Positions 1 through 11,889 of a stretch of 64,000 nucleotides of DNA are shown here, in pieces. The DNA lies in contig JAMKCH010022312.1 of NCBI GenBank assembly GCA_023653785.1, positions 1 through 64,000 of the forward strand. Direction: 5' to 3'. Made by a program: the position numbers and the translations under genes. The first letter of the stretch is position 1, and the number at the start of each line of letters is the position of its first letter. The notes under the pieces were generated by a model. The model saw only the letters and a program-made list of their open reading frames with translations, did no database searches and had not been told where the DNA came from. Source of the DNA: Ophioderma brevispina. Its lineage: Eukaryota > Echinodermata > Ophiuroidea > Amphilepidida > Ophiodermatidae.

Positions 1-36
1 AAATTGGTTGAAAATTGGGTCAAAAAATATTTCAGT

Positions 37-67
37 GGGGGTTTTGGGGGGGGGGGTGGGGGGGGGT
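37..67. repeat. G-rich homopolymer tract
   Basis: An almost pure run of G, broken by one TTTT and one T. It is low-complexity sequence with no coding content. Such tracts recur in the window (8197-8236, 13440-13447, 22226-22244, 31068-31078, 44380-44392) and often lie beside other repeats. Confidence 0.9.
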
Positions 68-210
68 AATGGTTGTAACATATTTGGCCTCTCTAACCTG
101 TCAAAATTTTAAGCAGTAATAACTTTCCTGGATTTGGGACAGAAAAAGAAAAGGGCAAAAAAAACGAAAGAAAAGAAAAAAATGATTAAGCATGAATATC
201 AATCTTTTGC

Positions 211-213
<3 letters not shown>

Positions 214-243
<30 letters not shown>
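214..243 (+). repeat. 30 bp poly(A) tract
   Basis: Thirty consecutive A residues preceded by AAAG/AAGA-rich sequence. It could be the tail of an old retrotransposed copy, but no recognisable element body lies upstream inside the window and no target-site duplication was found. It is recorded only as a homopolymer. Confidence 0.85.
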
Positions 244-246
<3 letters not shown>

Positions 247-1616
247 ACAAATCAATGCACGACAATGAAGATTTTGATGAGTGTTTGCAAGAGTGCACCC
301 ATCAGGCTCAGGAGGGAGTGCAATTGGACAAGCATCAAAATTCGGCGCAAAAGTGCATGATTTGTCCCATTTTTCTAAGTAAAAGTAAATGTGCAGTTAT
401 TAAATTAATTCATCACGGACAGAAAACAAAAAGGAATTTGCCGTAATTAGTGATAAACAATAGTTTCAAAAAATATAATTTATCATGAAAATTTAAAAAC
501 GCATTACCCACTGAGAAAATTAAAATCAGTCACTGTGGGAGGCACACACATAAGAAAAAGCACCTTACGCAGTACGCGGAGTGCAAATGGACATTTTCGA
601 TTCTACTCGCGCAACATTCGCATATTTTTTAAACAGCTTCATAATTGCCACTGTATGGGAAAATACGAGGCGAATCTGTACAGAAGTGTACTCAGTATGG
701 CACAGGAAATCAAACTTAGGCGGGCAAGCAAACCAAAATTTTTTTTGTAAGTAAAGATAGACATGGTAGATTGGACATATTTTTCTCCGCAGCAACGTAT
801 AACGCATAAGCTGTTAGTTTTGTTGGTTATTCCCGCTTACCAAGCCATGACTTGCATGAAAGAGAATTGGCAGCGTTAGCTGAGTGCCAGCAGGGAGAAC
901 GGAGAACACATCGCTGAGGTGGCGTCGTCAAAAAATGCTTATCTCTACACACAATAATTTGAAAAAAACAACATTTTTGCTGACTGCACATAAAAACGGG
1001 GTGCTTCATGAATTATAGGCATTTTCAATGCTGTGACTTCCTGCTACAAGAAGGCATCACTGTGGCAGGTTAACATTTACAGTAGGATGCCAATTTATAG
1101 TTTTGTTCTGATTTTGATGAAAGTTGGACCATGTGGGATGTGGGGGCTAATAGAATATATAGCTGTCACCTCCGTCTGCAACGTTAACAGTTGCCCTCTC
1201 AAAAAAATGTATGTGTACATTTCAGAAGCTTTCCTTTTTTTGCCCGCAAGGAACTCTGGTGTGCTAGGAGTTCAGGGGCCCAGACCTGGTGTATTGAAGG
1301 GGAAATGTTGAGCATGGGAAATGGGATTTGGTGTAATAGTGTGTGAATATTGGGGAAGAGAACTCGGTTTTGAGAAAACATCTGATTTTCATTGAGGCCA
1401 GCTCAGGACAACTGAGGGTACAATGTTGTCAAACAGGTGCTCGATAACTTATGCCACACAATCACTATTCCTGTTTAATTTGACAATTTGTTTACATCAC
1501 CAAAGGTTATGTTTATTGCTTATTTTGTTTTGTGTTGAAGTAGAGTTAGCAAATAAACTTACTTTGTCTCACAAAGTTCAAAGGTATTTATAGTGATTAT
1601 GAGTGCCGAAAAGGAA
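244..1616. other. Non-coding stretch upstream of the first visible exon
   Basis: About 1.4 kb with only short ORFs on both strands and no codon-level pattern, splice-bounded exon or repeat family that I can recognise. If the exon at 1946 is real, this is intron sequence of the same gene. Confidence 0.5.
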
Positions 1617-1871
1617 AGTGTATTGAGTCCACCCACAGTGCAACAGTTTGCGGGAAAGGAGGGGAAATTCATGTTAATAAAGGTCATGTGATCCAAACAT
1701 AAATTCCAAATTCTACACGCATAAAAACCCTGACCTTTTACAATCATTTTTAGCCTAAAGCACTAGTACAAAATGTTTTGTGGTCTAAATCTTGAACCCT
1801 GTTTATCCTAGTGCTGAATTGGTTTAGTAGTCACATGGCAATGCATCATGGGATTGGTTCAAAAACACCCT
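1617..1871 (+). mobile_element. GGGTGTT-type MITE, copy A
   Basis: About 255 bp with degenerate inverted ends: AGTGTATTGAGTCCACCC on the left, and GGGATTGGTTCAAAAACACC on the right. The interior matches other copies in the window (5042-5338, 17378-17595, 50000-50283), for example through ACAGTGCAACAG near the left end and TTTTTAGCCTAAAGCA in the middle. There is no coding capacity, so it would be a non-autonomous DNA transposon. It ends about 75 bp before the first visible exon. Confidence 0.6.
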
Positions 1872-1945
1872 GTGTGGAGTTGCGTATTGTTAGAAAAACC
1901 AATGCTTAGTGAGGAGACTTTATTTTGTGTTGTCTTCTGTTGCAG

Positions 1946-2066
1946 AAACCTCCAAGAAGCTTATGGACATGGTATTGTAGGTCTGAAGGCCATTTACAGA
2001 GCAGACCCGAAAAGAAGAAGTATAACCGTGATTGGTGGCCCAAGGTCACGTTACTATATCCCAATG
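1946..2066 (+). CDS. Internal exon of an unidentified gene (exon a)
   Basis: The stretch is bounded by a good acceptor (a T-rich run ending TGTTGCAG at 1945) and a GTGTGT donor at 2067. Two frames are open across it. I prefer the frame reading NLQEAYGHGIVGLKAIYRAD then PKRRSITVIGGPRSRYYIPM, because it ends in phase 0, which is what the next exon at 11890 needs. The exon starts with the last base of a codon, so coding sequence must exist upstream, before 1946 and probably outside the window. No domain is recognisable. The link to the exon 9.8 kb downstream rests only on strand, phase and the absence of anything between, so further exons may be missing. The second open frame, containing KKKYNRDWWPKV, would end in phase 1 and run into a stop in the next exon. 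Confidence 0.5.
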
Positions 2067-3019
2067 GTGTGTGAAAATAACATGTAGAGGAATGCGTCAG
2101 TCAGTAAAGAAAAGAAAGAGGAAATAATTCTAAACATATCCATTTAAAGAGCGGAAAAATAAGATATCCAGTTGAGAGAGAATATCCCAGATCAAAGTTT
2201 TTACTTATATTCAATCAACAACCCATTTGTAATTGAAAGTATTATATAAAGTGAGTGTCAGTACTGGAAATTTACGACTGGAAAATTTAAAGATAATGGC
2301 CTTTTGAGCAAAAGCACCTCCTGACGTAATTTTATTCATCGTCTGTTCCAATTATTTTGGGCTTCCAAAACTGAGCATCAATTGGGCAATTATCGAGCAA
2401 ACACAATGGGCCAGTTCCCAACCCTGTATATCGATGGTCACGCCAAGTGCAATAGAGGGAAATTGTTTGTATTAGTAAGAGAATCATGACCAATTATTCA
2501 AATTGAGCAACTCATATTGTTACATAAATTTGAGGTGATGAGCATTCTACTTTTGATAGCCTTATACTAAAATTTAATGAGATGTGGGGTTTAGTTTAAG
2601 CACTAAATTTATTTCAGGTTCTTATTTAACCTGGGTTGGTTTATTCGGTCAGACACTGTTTTCCATAAGCAACCCAAGTAAGCATTTGAACCACATGTAT
2701 ATCTGTAGGCCAGTTGGGGTTTTCACCCTTTTTTATCAAAGTGACTGGACCCATGATAGATAATGGTTCTCTTCACCCAAAGACTGAGGGTTTGAATCCA
2801 TTTGAGATAGAATGGAGGTTTCTTCAATAAGAACCACTGAAATGAAGTCATATCTGATTTTAATAGTACTGTTATTTCTTAATATAAGCTGGGATACGCG
2901 ATTATGACTGGCTACAAAGTTTATACAATGATGATGGCTTGGATCTTGATTATGAAATGACCTCACTGTGTCAGTAAATCCTAAATACTTGTACTTATTG
3001 TGTAAATCCAACACTCGCA

Positions 3020-3060
3020 GCAAGGCTTCACAGGGATTTGAACCAGAGACGAACGTTCAT
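3020..3060 (-). repeat. Possible tRNA-like SINE fragment
   Basis: On the minus strand the sequence TCTGGTTCAAATCCCTGTG resembles a tRNA T-arm or RNA polymerase III B box (consensus GGTTCRANNCC). No A box or cloverleaf could be laid out around it. It is either a SINE relic or chance. Confidence 0.25.
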
Positions 3061-4683
3061 CCTTTGATTCATTACTCTAATTTTGACCAGTGTGTGAAAC
3101 CTGGAACAGTTCGAGATTTTCAACTTCTAGATACTTTTAAGTCTTAAATATAGGGTCAATGATGTGAAGGCGTTTTGTTTTAAAATAGGATAAACATAAT
3201 TCTGAGCTGGAGATAAAGTGTTGCTCAATGTGATCTAAACAAAGGTTTAGTGAATTTCTTTGAAATAGTTGGATTTTTCAAAACATTTAACACAATGTTT
3301 GCGTATTTAACTGGTCCACACAAGTTCCTGGAAATCAATGTAAATTTTGACTGTTTTGATTCCTTCTGCATGATTTCCACTTGTGAAAAAAAACATTCAA
3401 TTTTAATTTTGTTTTCACTTTCTGATGTTGTGTTTTTAATTTTGTTTTTGAAATTTTGGCTTAATCAGTGGATTTTTTTTTAAAAATTATTAGTTACTAT
3501 AAATGTCCTTCCATCTGTTTTTTCTCATCTAAGTGTTCTTTCAATGCTCTCAATTGTCTTCTGTCAATCTTCTTTCCTTCTATCCTTTATCCTCTTTTGC
3601 ATTGACCTTGACTTTCCTTTGACCTCTCAAGGTGACGCTGAAGCCACGCAGCGTGCCATATGTATAGCCAACCGGTGAACGGCCCACTTATGTTGTAATG
3701 TGATGAGTTAGAGCAGCAGCCGATGTCATATCAGCTGCAACGGAAAGAGGTATTCACGTAAGTCAGGAGTGACGACCTTTGACCTGAGCTTCAAATTGTG
3801 TTGAGTACTAGTGAGATCAGACTGTTTACATAGTGCATTGTGGCATAATCTTATTTGATGTTTTATGGGATCTATTTGTGACAATGGAGTACAAAAAAAT
3901 AGGGGCATACTTTGTGACTTAGGACTTAGGAAATTAAAATGGATATTGATCAAAACCAAAAAATATATTATCTCACGGATCTCAAACATGATTTGAAGCA
4001 CATCAGATATAAAGGTTTTGCTAATAACTAGAAGGACTGTGTCTTCTCATTTTTTTAGGGGAAGAAAAACAAAAATAACAACAAACTCTGCTCGAACTGT
4101 TTTCCTTCAAGTAATGTTTTTATCAAAAGATGTGAAATCTGAAAATTCAGCAGGACAGTCATAATTATTTTCTATGCATATTAAACCTCGAACCCAGATC
4201 TGCCATATTTTTTTATCCCCTGTAACGCCACCTAAAAGGTGGCAGTTGGATGAGCTGTGAACCGTGCCATATGCATAGCTAACCAGGCGGCATGCCCTCT
4301 TTAAATTGTTTAAAGTCATGAAGCAAGTCCTCCTGGTGATTGCCATCGGCAAATGCCCGTAGAAAGGGTAAAGTAGATGTACGCATGGCCTGGGCTTACA
4401 TGTTTCCCATGTGTACAGATGGAAATTGAATTTGTATTGCTTAAGTGATGTTATATTTCAGTTTTACTGGTTTTTGTTGGTTGTGTTATTATTAAGTGCA
4501 AAATTCCAGATTTTTGGAATACATTTTTCATGTATAAGTCACGTACAAATTGTAGTAAATTGTTACAGTCGTCGCGGCAATAAAACCCATATGTTGAAAT
4601 TTAAATACTTTAGTACTCAGGTGGACAAGGATGAATATATTTTAAACAAGAAGAAGTGTTGAAAAAAAACCCAAAAATGTGTG

Positions 4684-4770
4684 CCTGCCGCTTTGAACGA
4701 CAATTTAAGATTACACATAGAACGGGGCGCTCTTACCTACCGAGCTAACAAGCTAAGGTTGGTAGAGGAG
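4684..4770 (-). repeat. tRNA-like SINE head (A-box type)
   Basis: Read on the minus strand, TTAGCTCGGTAGGTAAGAGC closely resembles the D-arm and A box of a tRNA. About 35 bp further on, CGTTCAAAGC is a poor B box. The arms do not fold into a complete cloverleaf, so I call it a decayed tRNA-derived SINE head rather than a tRNA gene. Confidence 0.4.
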
Positions 4771-5041
4771 GAAGCGATCGAGCCCTCTATAGGTAATAAG
4801 GACTGAAAATATTAAACCACATGTTATTTGCAAGAGTAGGCTCTAAAGAGCCAATCGGCACACCAAATTATTTTTCCACAAATTCCAAACCTATTTTTGT
4901 GATTTCAATTTTCCATTTGGTAGTTTTAGTACAAAAGTACATATAGATGCACTATTGTACATCTCCCAAAACAAGTTATAGTGATTTAATGTGCATTATT
5001 GAAAAATGTTTGTAAAGTGGCTGTATTCTTTACCTTTTTGT

Positions 5042-5338
5042 CAGAGGGTGTTTTGAATCAAGCCCATGATTGCATAAGCAAATGTGCCTATGACGTACTG
5101 TACTAAAAACACATGTCAGACTAGGGATTTAAAGTGTTCCAAAAGTTTTAAGAACCACAGGATTTCATAATAATGCAAAAAATTCCTTAAAGTACTAAAC
5201 TTTGTGGGCTAACAAGAGTGCTTAAGTCGGGGTTTTTTAGATGGTAAGCAGAATCGGATTTTTATGTGATCACATGACCCTGTTGAGGTGAAAGTTCCCC
5301 AAACTGGTGCTTTGGGATTGACTCACAACACCCCTCTG
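5042..5338 (-). mobile_element. GGGTGTT-type MITE, copy B
   Basis: About 297 bp with clear terminal inverted repeats: AGAGGGTGTTTTGAATCAA at the left, and TTGACTCACAACACCCCTCT at the right. The interior is the reverse complement of copies A and D (GAGGTGAAAGTTCCCCAAAC here against TTTCACCTCAATAGG in copy D). There is no ORF. It is a non-autonomous element sitting in the intron. Confidence 0.7.
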
Positions 5339-5482
5339 CCTTTTTGTCCGTATCGTGTGCATTGGCATAGTCAGGCATTGTAGGCCATTAAAGTTTTATG
5401 TCTAATCCAAGCAATCAAATTAATTTGAATTAAACTAGGACTAGTTCAAGATATGGGCATTTGTTGTGGGAAATATTCTTAA

Positions 5483-5750
5483 AGGCACTTTATCAGTGAT
5501 TTGTGAAAATCAAAAATCGAAAAAAATCATCAAAAAATCAGATTTTGCATGTCTGGAAAACAGGGATAGCTACCCCGCATACCCTACAAAATAGATATTT
5601 AGTCTACTGTTCTATACGGGACACGCAATGAATGGAGCTTCATCTTCTGAACACTGCTGTCATTCATGTTTGAAAATTCTTGGAGTTATTTCTTCATTTT
5701 TAGACTACTCCTGTACTATTTTATTATTTTGACCTTTTGTGTGGATCACA
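5483..5750 (+). mobile_element. Partial TTAA-flanked MITE (AGGCACTTTATCAGTG end)
   Basis: The end AGGCACTTTATCAGTG directly follows TTAA at 5479-5482. The first 160 bp are similar to the reverse complement of 7640-7805, sharing AAAAAATCATCAAAAA and the CGGGACACG / CGGACACTT segment. No opposite end is recognisable before the next element begins at 5752, so this copy is truncated. Confidence 0.5.
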
Positions 5751-5751
5751 T

Positions 5752-6595
5752 GCGAGGGTTGACAAACAAAAAGACTAACTCAGCACTGAAAGAAATATTA
5801 AAGAATTTAAAGAGACACTGGCACATTTGAAAAATAGTGCGACCTCAAGATTTTTTCAAGAATCGATATTTTTGCATGGTTGTAAAGCTTTATATACAAA
5901 AAGCCCTCCCCCGAAATGATTAAGACAAAATCAGCTACCTTATGGGTAATCGGAACGATTTTGTAATTCCACGTCGCCGGCGCGCGAAATTCAGCAGACG
6001 AAGAAAATGGAGTTTTACACACAAGAACACGAACGCCGTATGAATGTTTCCCACGCGATGCCACTGTTGACGGGCTGTATAACCGTGTGGTTTTTAATAT
6101 CAGTGAGTAGGTCAAAAAATTTCATGCATATACATATTTGTTGATTTAAAGTTATGGAAAAACTTAACAGTTAGCCCACAAAATTACCTGGATATCTTGA
6201 TCCTCATATCAATATTCCTATCGGTTTTGGGGTATGTATTTTTATGTGTAAATATATATCTGTTCTTCCAATGGCCTAGACTATCATTTGAGAGCAAAAA
6301 ATGAAGAAGAATATTTCATATTTTGTGAAAATGTGCCAGGCCGCTTTAATTATGCTGTAATAATTAAAAATTGTTCTTTGTTTACTAAAGTTCATGTAAT
6401 GTTTGCTTACAGTTACCATTTAGGAGCTGTCTGAGTGTTTACCTTTGTGAGTAATGAATAGATTGGCTTAGTACTGTAGAAAATATTAAACATCGCTTTC
6501 TCCACAAAGCAGTATTACAGCAGAAATTAAAGAAATTATTTAATATTTCTTTCAGGCGCAATGTTACAGGTCCTTATGTTTTTAAACACTCGAGG
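5752..6595 (-). mobile_element. CGAGGGTTGA-type MITE, interrupted by a second MITE
   Basis: The outer segments 5752-5806 and 6350-6595 together correspond to the intact element at 22373-22676, but in the opposite orientation internally. They share GAAATATTAAAGAATT, TTTACTAAAGTTCAT, TGTTTGCTTACAGT and GTATTACAGCAGAA. They are separated by the 535 bp element at 5811-6345. Both ends are degenerate (GCGAGGGTTGACAAAC and TAAACACTCGAGG). Non-coding. Confidence 0.65.
5811..6345 (+). mobile_element. TTAA-flanked MITE (AGAGACACTGGC family), copy 1
   Basis: This 535 bp element is flanked exactly by TTAA (5807-5810 and 6346-6349). Its terminal inverted repeats are AGAGACACTGGCACATTT and AAATGTGCCAGGCCGCT. 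A second copy of the same length lies at 44765-45294 in the same orientation. A 102-codon minus-strand ORF runs through it but is not conserved in the second copy, so I treat the element as non-coding. TTAA target duplication is the signature of piggyBac-type transposases, so a non-autonomous piggyBac-like element is the best guess. Confidence 0.75.
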
Positions 6596-7454
6596 ATAGT
6601 GACTTTAATTGGTGAATATTTCCTCCAGACACTGATAATAACCCTAATACACATAGGAACCCAATTTATGCATTTCTCAGGAAACCCAAATGAGGCAGGG
6701 ACTGTTGAATTAATTTGAGGCGCCAGAATTAAGGCTCGTTTAGACTTTGTGCATTGTACAGTGCAGCATGCATGGTGCCTTAACTACAAGTACCATTACT
6801 AGCACTGCCAACAAGTGAAAATCATGGCAGATAGTGCAGGTGATACAAGCGTGTGAGGCTTGCATCAATTCCTCTGGCAATGGCAGTGAATTCCAATTGA
6901 AACTCCATTGTGAGTGCCACATTTAATGCGTTTTTTCTGCCTTGTATTATAGTTGCAGCAATGTCTGAAAGAGTTTTAGATAAAAGCTCAGTGTGTGCAC
7001 ATGTGTAATGCAGAGTTTAAGGGCTTGCATTAGCATACATAGGAACCCCATTTTAAGTAAGGACATGAAACTGGAAAACTCAATGAAGTACCTATCAAAT
7101 GCAATATCATGGCAAATAAAATTAAAATAAATGATCACATTTTACTTTATTCAGTTGCCAGTATTGGGTCAGCATGGCAGCGCCAGAAAATTTGAAAGGG
7201 ATGGGCGAAGATGGCAAACAAGAGCCCTGAATCAAGGCCGAAGTACTGTTCAAATTTTTGACAATTCCAGAATTTTATCATGGTTGCCAAAGTTTTGAAA
7301 AGGTCAGGGAATTATAAAAAAAAATTGTCAAAAACATGCGATTGTTTATTTTTCAGTTTTTGGAAAAAAGTAAGAATACAGGTGAAAAAAAGCAAGAAAA
7401 AAAGAGACTTGATTGGTTCGACACGATTGTTTGCAGGCCATTTATGGTGCTTAA

Positions 7455-7805
7455 AGACACTATCAGTGATTCATCCAATGAGTCAAAATATTTGATATTG
7501 AAGAATTTAAAAGTGAAGATATATCTCTAGAATCATAAGAAAACTTTTTACAGCTAAAGAATTGACAGAAAAGGGAAGTCCAAACACAGTGGTTCAAAAG
7601 TTTGGATCCCCATTTCAGTGTAGTGTATAGTAAGTGTCCGTATCGGGAAATACTGACTAAAAATCCGATTTTGTACTTATTAGGTTGCTTCTGGTTTATT
7701 CATTTGCAGGGTATGTTAGGTACCTGTACTGCTGACAAGGCATGCAAAAATCGATTTTTGATGATTTTTTCTAGTTTCTGATTAGCAAATCAAATGCTAG
7801 TGCCT
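7455..7805 (+). mobile_element. TTAA-flanked MITE (AGRCACTA family)
   Basis: This 351 bp element is flanked by TTAA at 7451-7454 and 7806-7809. Its ends are AGACACTATCAGTGATT and, inverted, AGGCACTAGCATTTGATT. Its right half is similar to the partial copy at 5483-5750. It has no coding capacity. Confidence 0.6.
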
Positions 7806-9389
7806 TTAAGTGCTTTGACAGACCAATTGAACATTTGAAATTAAAAATAGTCATGGCAACATGTTTATGGAAAATTTGACCAATGATTGGGGAATTAGGA
7901 AACAAATCAATACTCTTTACAAATGAAAAAGTTCTTTTTAAAAATGTCAAAAACACACCCAAATATTAAGAGAATCATATTGTATACACAAACGTATTCA
8001 CACACAGAACACCACATATTCAATCTCACAAAATTAATAGTCGTACTAAGCACCCAACGCAGAGTCAGTGAATTGTAACCGCACGCTGACCTGGCAGTAT
8101 CGGCATATCATGTTTCTCGGAATAGGAGGTTGAGAATAATGGGGATTACATGAACACGTGCTATTGCAAAATGTGATTTTGTTGGATGTTGTTGGTGGGG
8201 GGACGGATGGGGGGTGGAGAGGGGGAGTGGAGAGGGAACCAGAATAGCTAGCTGCCCTTGATCAGACTAGGTTGCTAAAAGGACAGCCTGTTGAATTGTT
8301 GGGGGCCACGGCCTTGAAGATTGACATTTAATCAGGACAAAAAAAAAAATAGTTTGGCTAGTTTAACTTTACAACTCTACTGCCAGCATTAAGAAACCTG
8401 CCTTGACCCATAAACAACTAGAAATGAGCACCAGATAGTGCGAATTGAACCATGACAAAAGCTTTACTTATCTCACGGGGAGATGAGTGATGTCTTATGT
8501 CTTGCTAGCCTATTGTTTCAATTCGCATGTATATAGGTTCTATATCGAGAAGGCACAAGAATTTCCGACCCATTTGCCAAACTAAACAGCAAACAACAAA
8601 AAACCCTGGGGAACAAAGTATAGCCTCAGTTAGTAGAACTGGTTTCTAAGGAACAGGGTGTGTAGTTGCCCTCTCTCAGTAGGTGTGCCAGTACACCCAA
8701 AAGCTAGATCACAGGGAAAATGTGGGTTGGTCATGTTCATATCACAACAGAATAATAGATCAGTATCTACCAAACAAACTCCATAAATCCTGTTGCAAGA
8801 ATTCCATCGACTTTTACAATAAATAGCAACTGTAACCAGTAAGGCCCATTGCTCTTTTTGTATAGTTGGATTTGTGGAAGCTTCAAACTGGCAGCAATAT
8901 CAATGGGAGCACTACAAAAAAATTTGATCAGGTTCAATTCTCTAGACAAAACTGAGACCGTGGCATGCATTGTATGTAACACTCCCATTTATCCCAATGC
9001 CAGTTTGAGGCTATTATGCAGACTGTACAAAGGGTGAATAACTACTGCCTTCAACTGTACCTAAACTGTACCTATTGTACATAACTCCCAAATTTTATTT
9101 CAAGATATAATTTCCTTGTGCTTGCCGCAGAAAGGTGTGAAACTATGTCAACATGATCTGTGAAGCTATTTCATATGTGTATCACAGCAAGCCGGCAACG
9201 CCAGCTGGGCATGGATACCCAACATCAGACTCATGTATGCTGCCATGAAAACCGGATATTTACTTGGATTTCCAAAAAATCGAAGACCGTGTAGAAATTT
9301 TTTTGGTCTAAAATGGTTCCTTTTATACCACCTGAAAAACGTTAAGAAGAAAAAAATAAAAAACTTAAAAAACAGAAAATATTTTGTTT

Positions 9390-9409
9390 TTTTTTTTTTT
9401 TTTTTTTTA
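9390..9409. repeat. Poly(T) tract
   Basis: A run of about 20 T, preceded by an AAAAATAAAA-rich segment so that the two can pair as a weak hairpin. Low-complexity sequence. Confidence 0.8.
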
Positions 9410-11198
9410 TTCTAAAACCTTATTATTAAAACCCGGATATCAAATTCCACAGACGTATAACCTAAAGTCTGTGAGAAATTCTATTGAACAATGACGTATA
9501 ACAATAGCTCAGCAGGATGTGGTTGGCTGCTGTTGATGGGGCTCATGCAAGTGCCACTTAGTACACATGCGATTACCAGTTATGACTTGCTGTGATGTTG
9601 ATATTTAACACTACACAAAAAAGTATACTTCACCGCTTCATGCTTGGTGGGCAAAGTATAAAAGATATCTAATGTCAGATTTTCATATAGGCAGTCTTAG
9701 TGACAGGAGCTTGTTTTGATCTGTGAGTTGACTATCTCTAATAAGAGAAGATTCAGTAGCTTCCCCCCAATGCATTGCTTCCAATGGAGGTTTTTGTACA
9801 GGTATGATGTGAATAGTTAGAGAATTTTTGTTTGGGACACATGGCTAATGAAAACAGTACTGATCACAAAACTTGCATTTTAAGAAGGTTTTGTCTCTAA
9901 GGATTGACTTGACTACTGTACAGAAATCTTCATCAGAAGCTATGTATTGTGGGAAAAGTCTGATATCTTCTTCTTATCTCTACATGTTCTTTGACTTCAC
10001 GACTAATTACCCATTCCCATGTTAATGGCATGCCTAATCTAACAAGTGATCATTCCTTAAAATCCTACACAGGCAAAGGTATTTGGTGACCTATAGCGCG
10101 GTCTAGGAAACCGACGGTACACATTATTTACGATACAGCCTGGTGTCATGCCGCTGCACACGTCATGGGGCCCCCAGCTTCGTTCCAGATCCACCACACC
10201 GGGGTACCTGGGGAGTTACTTGCCAAGTAGGTTGTAATGTGTTAACTTAGATATGTATCCATTTTAAAACTGTACCATGAGAGGTGGATTCACTTGAAAC
10301 ACAAAGAGACATCAATTTTCACCTTAATTTGGCATCCCAGATAACCTTGAAAGCTCTTGCCTAAAACAGCAATCTAATTTTGGTGTGGAATTAGAAGATA
10401 AATAAGAGGGACTAACACTCCATTGTTTTAAACTAATAATTGCTGTTAACCCAGTTCAATTGATCTAATATACAGACTTTACTAATTCTGCCAACGCCGA
10501 GTTGTTTGCAGTATTTCCTCAGAACTAAAAAAGTACATCTCCATTTGAAGATTTGTATGGGAAGTCTAAAGAATAAACGTTATAACGGGTCATATGCAAT
10601 GTTTTCGCCACAGCACTTATGGTATTTTGCCTGTGCATATTTGTGCGTCGCTGGCAAGCGCTTGCGAATGTACACAAGCACACAGCTGTTTGAAAGCTCA
10701 TTTATCATCACAAAACCAGAATAAAACAAAAAATATCAACGGCGACACAGTTTTGACAACTGATTTGGAATATGTGGTCCACAAACTACATTTCTGTGTA
10801 AATTTTACAAAATTTCATGCGGGCAAATATGATTTTTCTTTTAAATCTAGTTTTTCCACGTCTTTCTATGGAGATTGTGCATATAGAGGGCGCTATAACA
10901 CACAAAATAATGACCTTTGTGGCATATATTTGTCAAGATTCCCGCAATGGATTTGTCTGATTTTTGCAGAGATGATAGCTCTTTGAATGCCCCTACTTAT
11001 ATTAGTTGTCAAAATTGTGTCGCGACACTTGCTTAAAATGTTCTAAAAATAAGAATTTGATGGGGTCAAACAGCTGTGAGCATATAAGGATGCTCGTGTA
11101 CATTGTATTTTGCTTCGAACATTTCCGATGTTCATTTGAAAATGTTTATTTGTAGAGCTGTTTGAGAAACTTATCAATCAGGAATATCAGGAGTATTG

Positions 11199-11286
11199 GG
11201 CCATGTTAGGAGCATCCGTGGGCCATGTTAGGAGCATCCGTGGGCCATGTTAGGAGCATCCGTGGGCCATGTTAGGAGCGTCCGTA
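11199..11286 (+). repeat. 22 bp tandem repeat, four copies
   Basis: Four head-to-tail copies of GGCCATGTTAGGAGCATCCG plus TG. The first three are identical and the fourth carries two substitutions. The near-identity of the units points to a young minisatellite. It is intronic to the gene on the + strand. Confidence 0.95.
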
Positions 11287-11439
11287 TCATAGATACAAGC
11301 GGCCCTGGATCAGCTTATTCAATACAGCTGAATAAATCCTGACACCACCACAGAGCCATTACCAGACTTGTGGATATGCAAAAGATGGTGCATCCTATGT
11401 TGAAACCTGTTTTGGTCACATTGTACCTATATATAATTT

Positions 11440-11745
11440 AATTGAATATTTTTAACGCGCGGCATGTCCACGTAAACGTGCTCAAGGCGCTGTGCGGCAG
11501 CCATGGGGGGGAAAGGCGTCCGCACTTCAGAGAAATCATGATACCGCGAAACAAGACTTATGCCAGGAAGCTCGATTTTAGAAGCAGAGGGGGAAAACTG
11601 GGTACCCAGAGAAAGCCTGCAGGGGAAAAGTATGATCGAGAAACAAATTGCGTAAAGCCGCCGAGAACAAGCCCCTGCCGGGGATCGAACCCGATACCTC
11701 ATTTGGTGAAAGGCGAGGGAAGATATGCTTCCCCCTAATATGTAG
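11440..11745 (-). repeat. tRNA-derived SINE
   Basis: On the minus strand there is a B-box-like GGGTTCGATCCCCGGCA (complement of about 11676-11694), followed by CTCTGGGTACCCAGTTTTCC. That second motif resembles a stretch often seen in marine-invertebrate SINEs. The element ends in an AT-rich tail after AGCGCCTTGAGC. The segment is GC-richer than its surroundings. Overlapping ORFs on both strands of about 90 codons are by-products of this composition. Confidence 0.6.
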
Positions 11746-11889
11746 AGCTCTTGGGTACAGCTTGTTATGATATGGTGATATTTTGAATAAACTAATCCTA
11801 CTACTTGAAATTGTCTTTTTCTGATCCAATTGTCTTTTATTACAAAGTGTCTGTCTTTGTCTTCTTCTTTTTCTTAGTAATGTCTTCAG

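Larger units (their letters stand above)
2067..11889 (+). other. Long first visible intron, rich in repeats
   Basis: About 9.8 kb lie between exons a and b. The stretch holds possible tRNA-like SINE heads at 3020-3060 and 4684-4770, the nested MITE complex at 5483-6595, a TTAA-flanked MITE at 7455-7805, a poly(T) tract at 9390-9409, a 22 bp tandem repeat at 11199-11286 and a SINE at 11440-11745. I found no ORF with splice signals that extends the gene's frame, though a short exon could escape notice. Confidence 0.45.

Noticed and set aside
1..243. Processed pseudogene ending in the poly(A) at 214-243
   Set aside because: No coding similarity upstream and no flanking target-site duplication could be found.
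1946..2066. Alternative open frame of the first exon (contains KKKYNRDWWPKV)
   Set aside because: It would leave the exon in phase 1 and hit a stop in the next exon, whereas the chosen frame joins in phase.
4684..4770. A true tRNA gene on the minus strand
   Set aside because: Only the D-arm and A-box-like part is good. The T-arm is degenerate and no acceptor stem pairs.
5807..6115. 102-codon minus-strand ORF
   Set aside because: It lies within the TTAA MITE and is not open in the second copy at 44765-45294.
11427..11829. Overlapping ORFs of 83-98 codons on both strands
   Set aside because: They coincide with a SINE with an RNA polymerase III B box, not with a protein gene.
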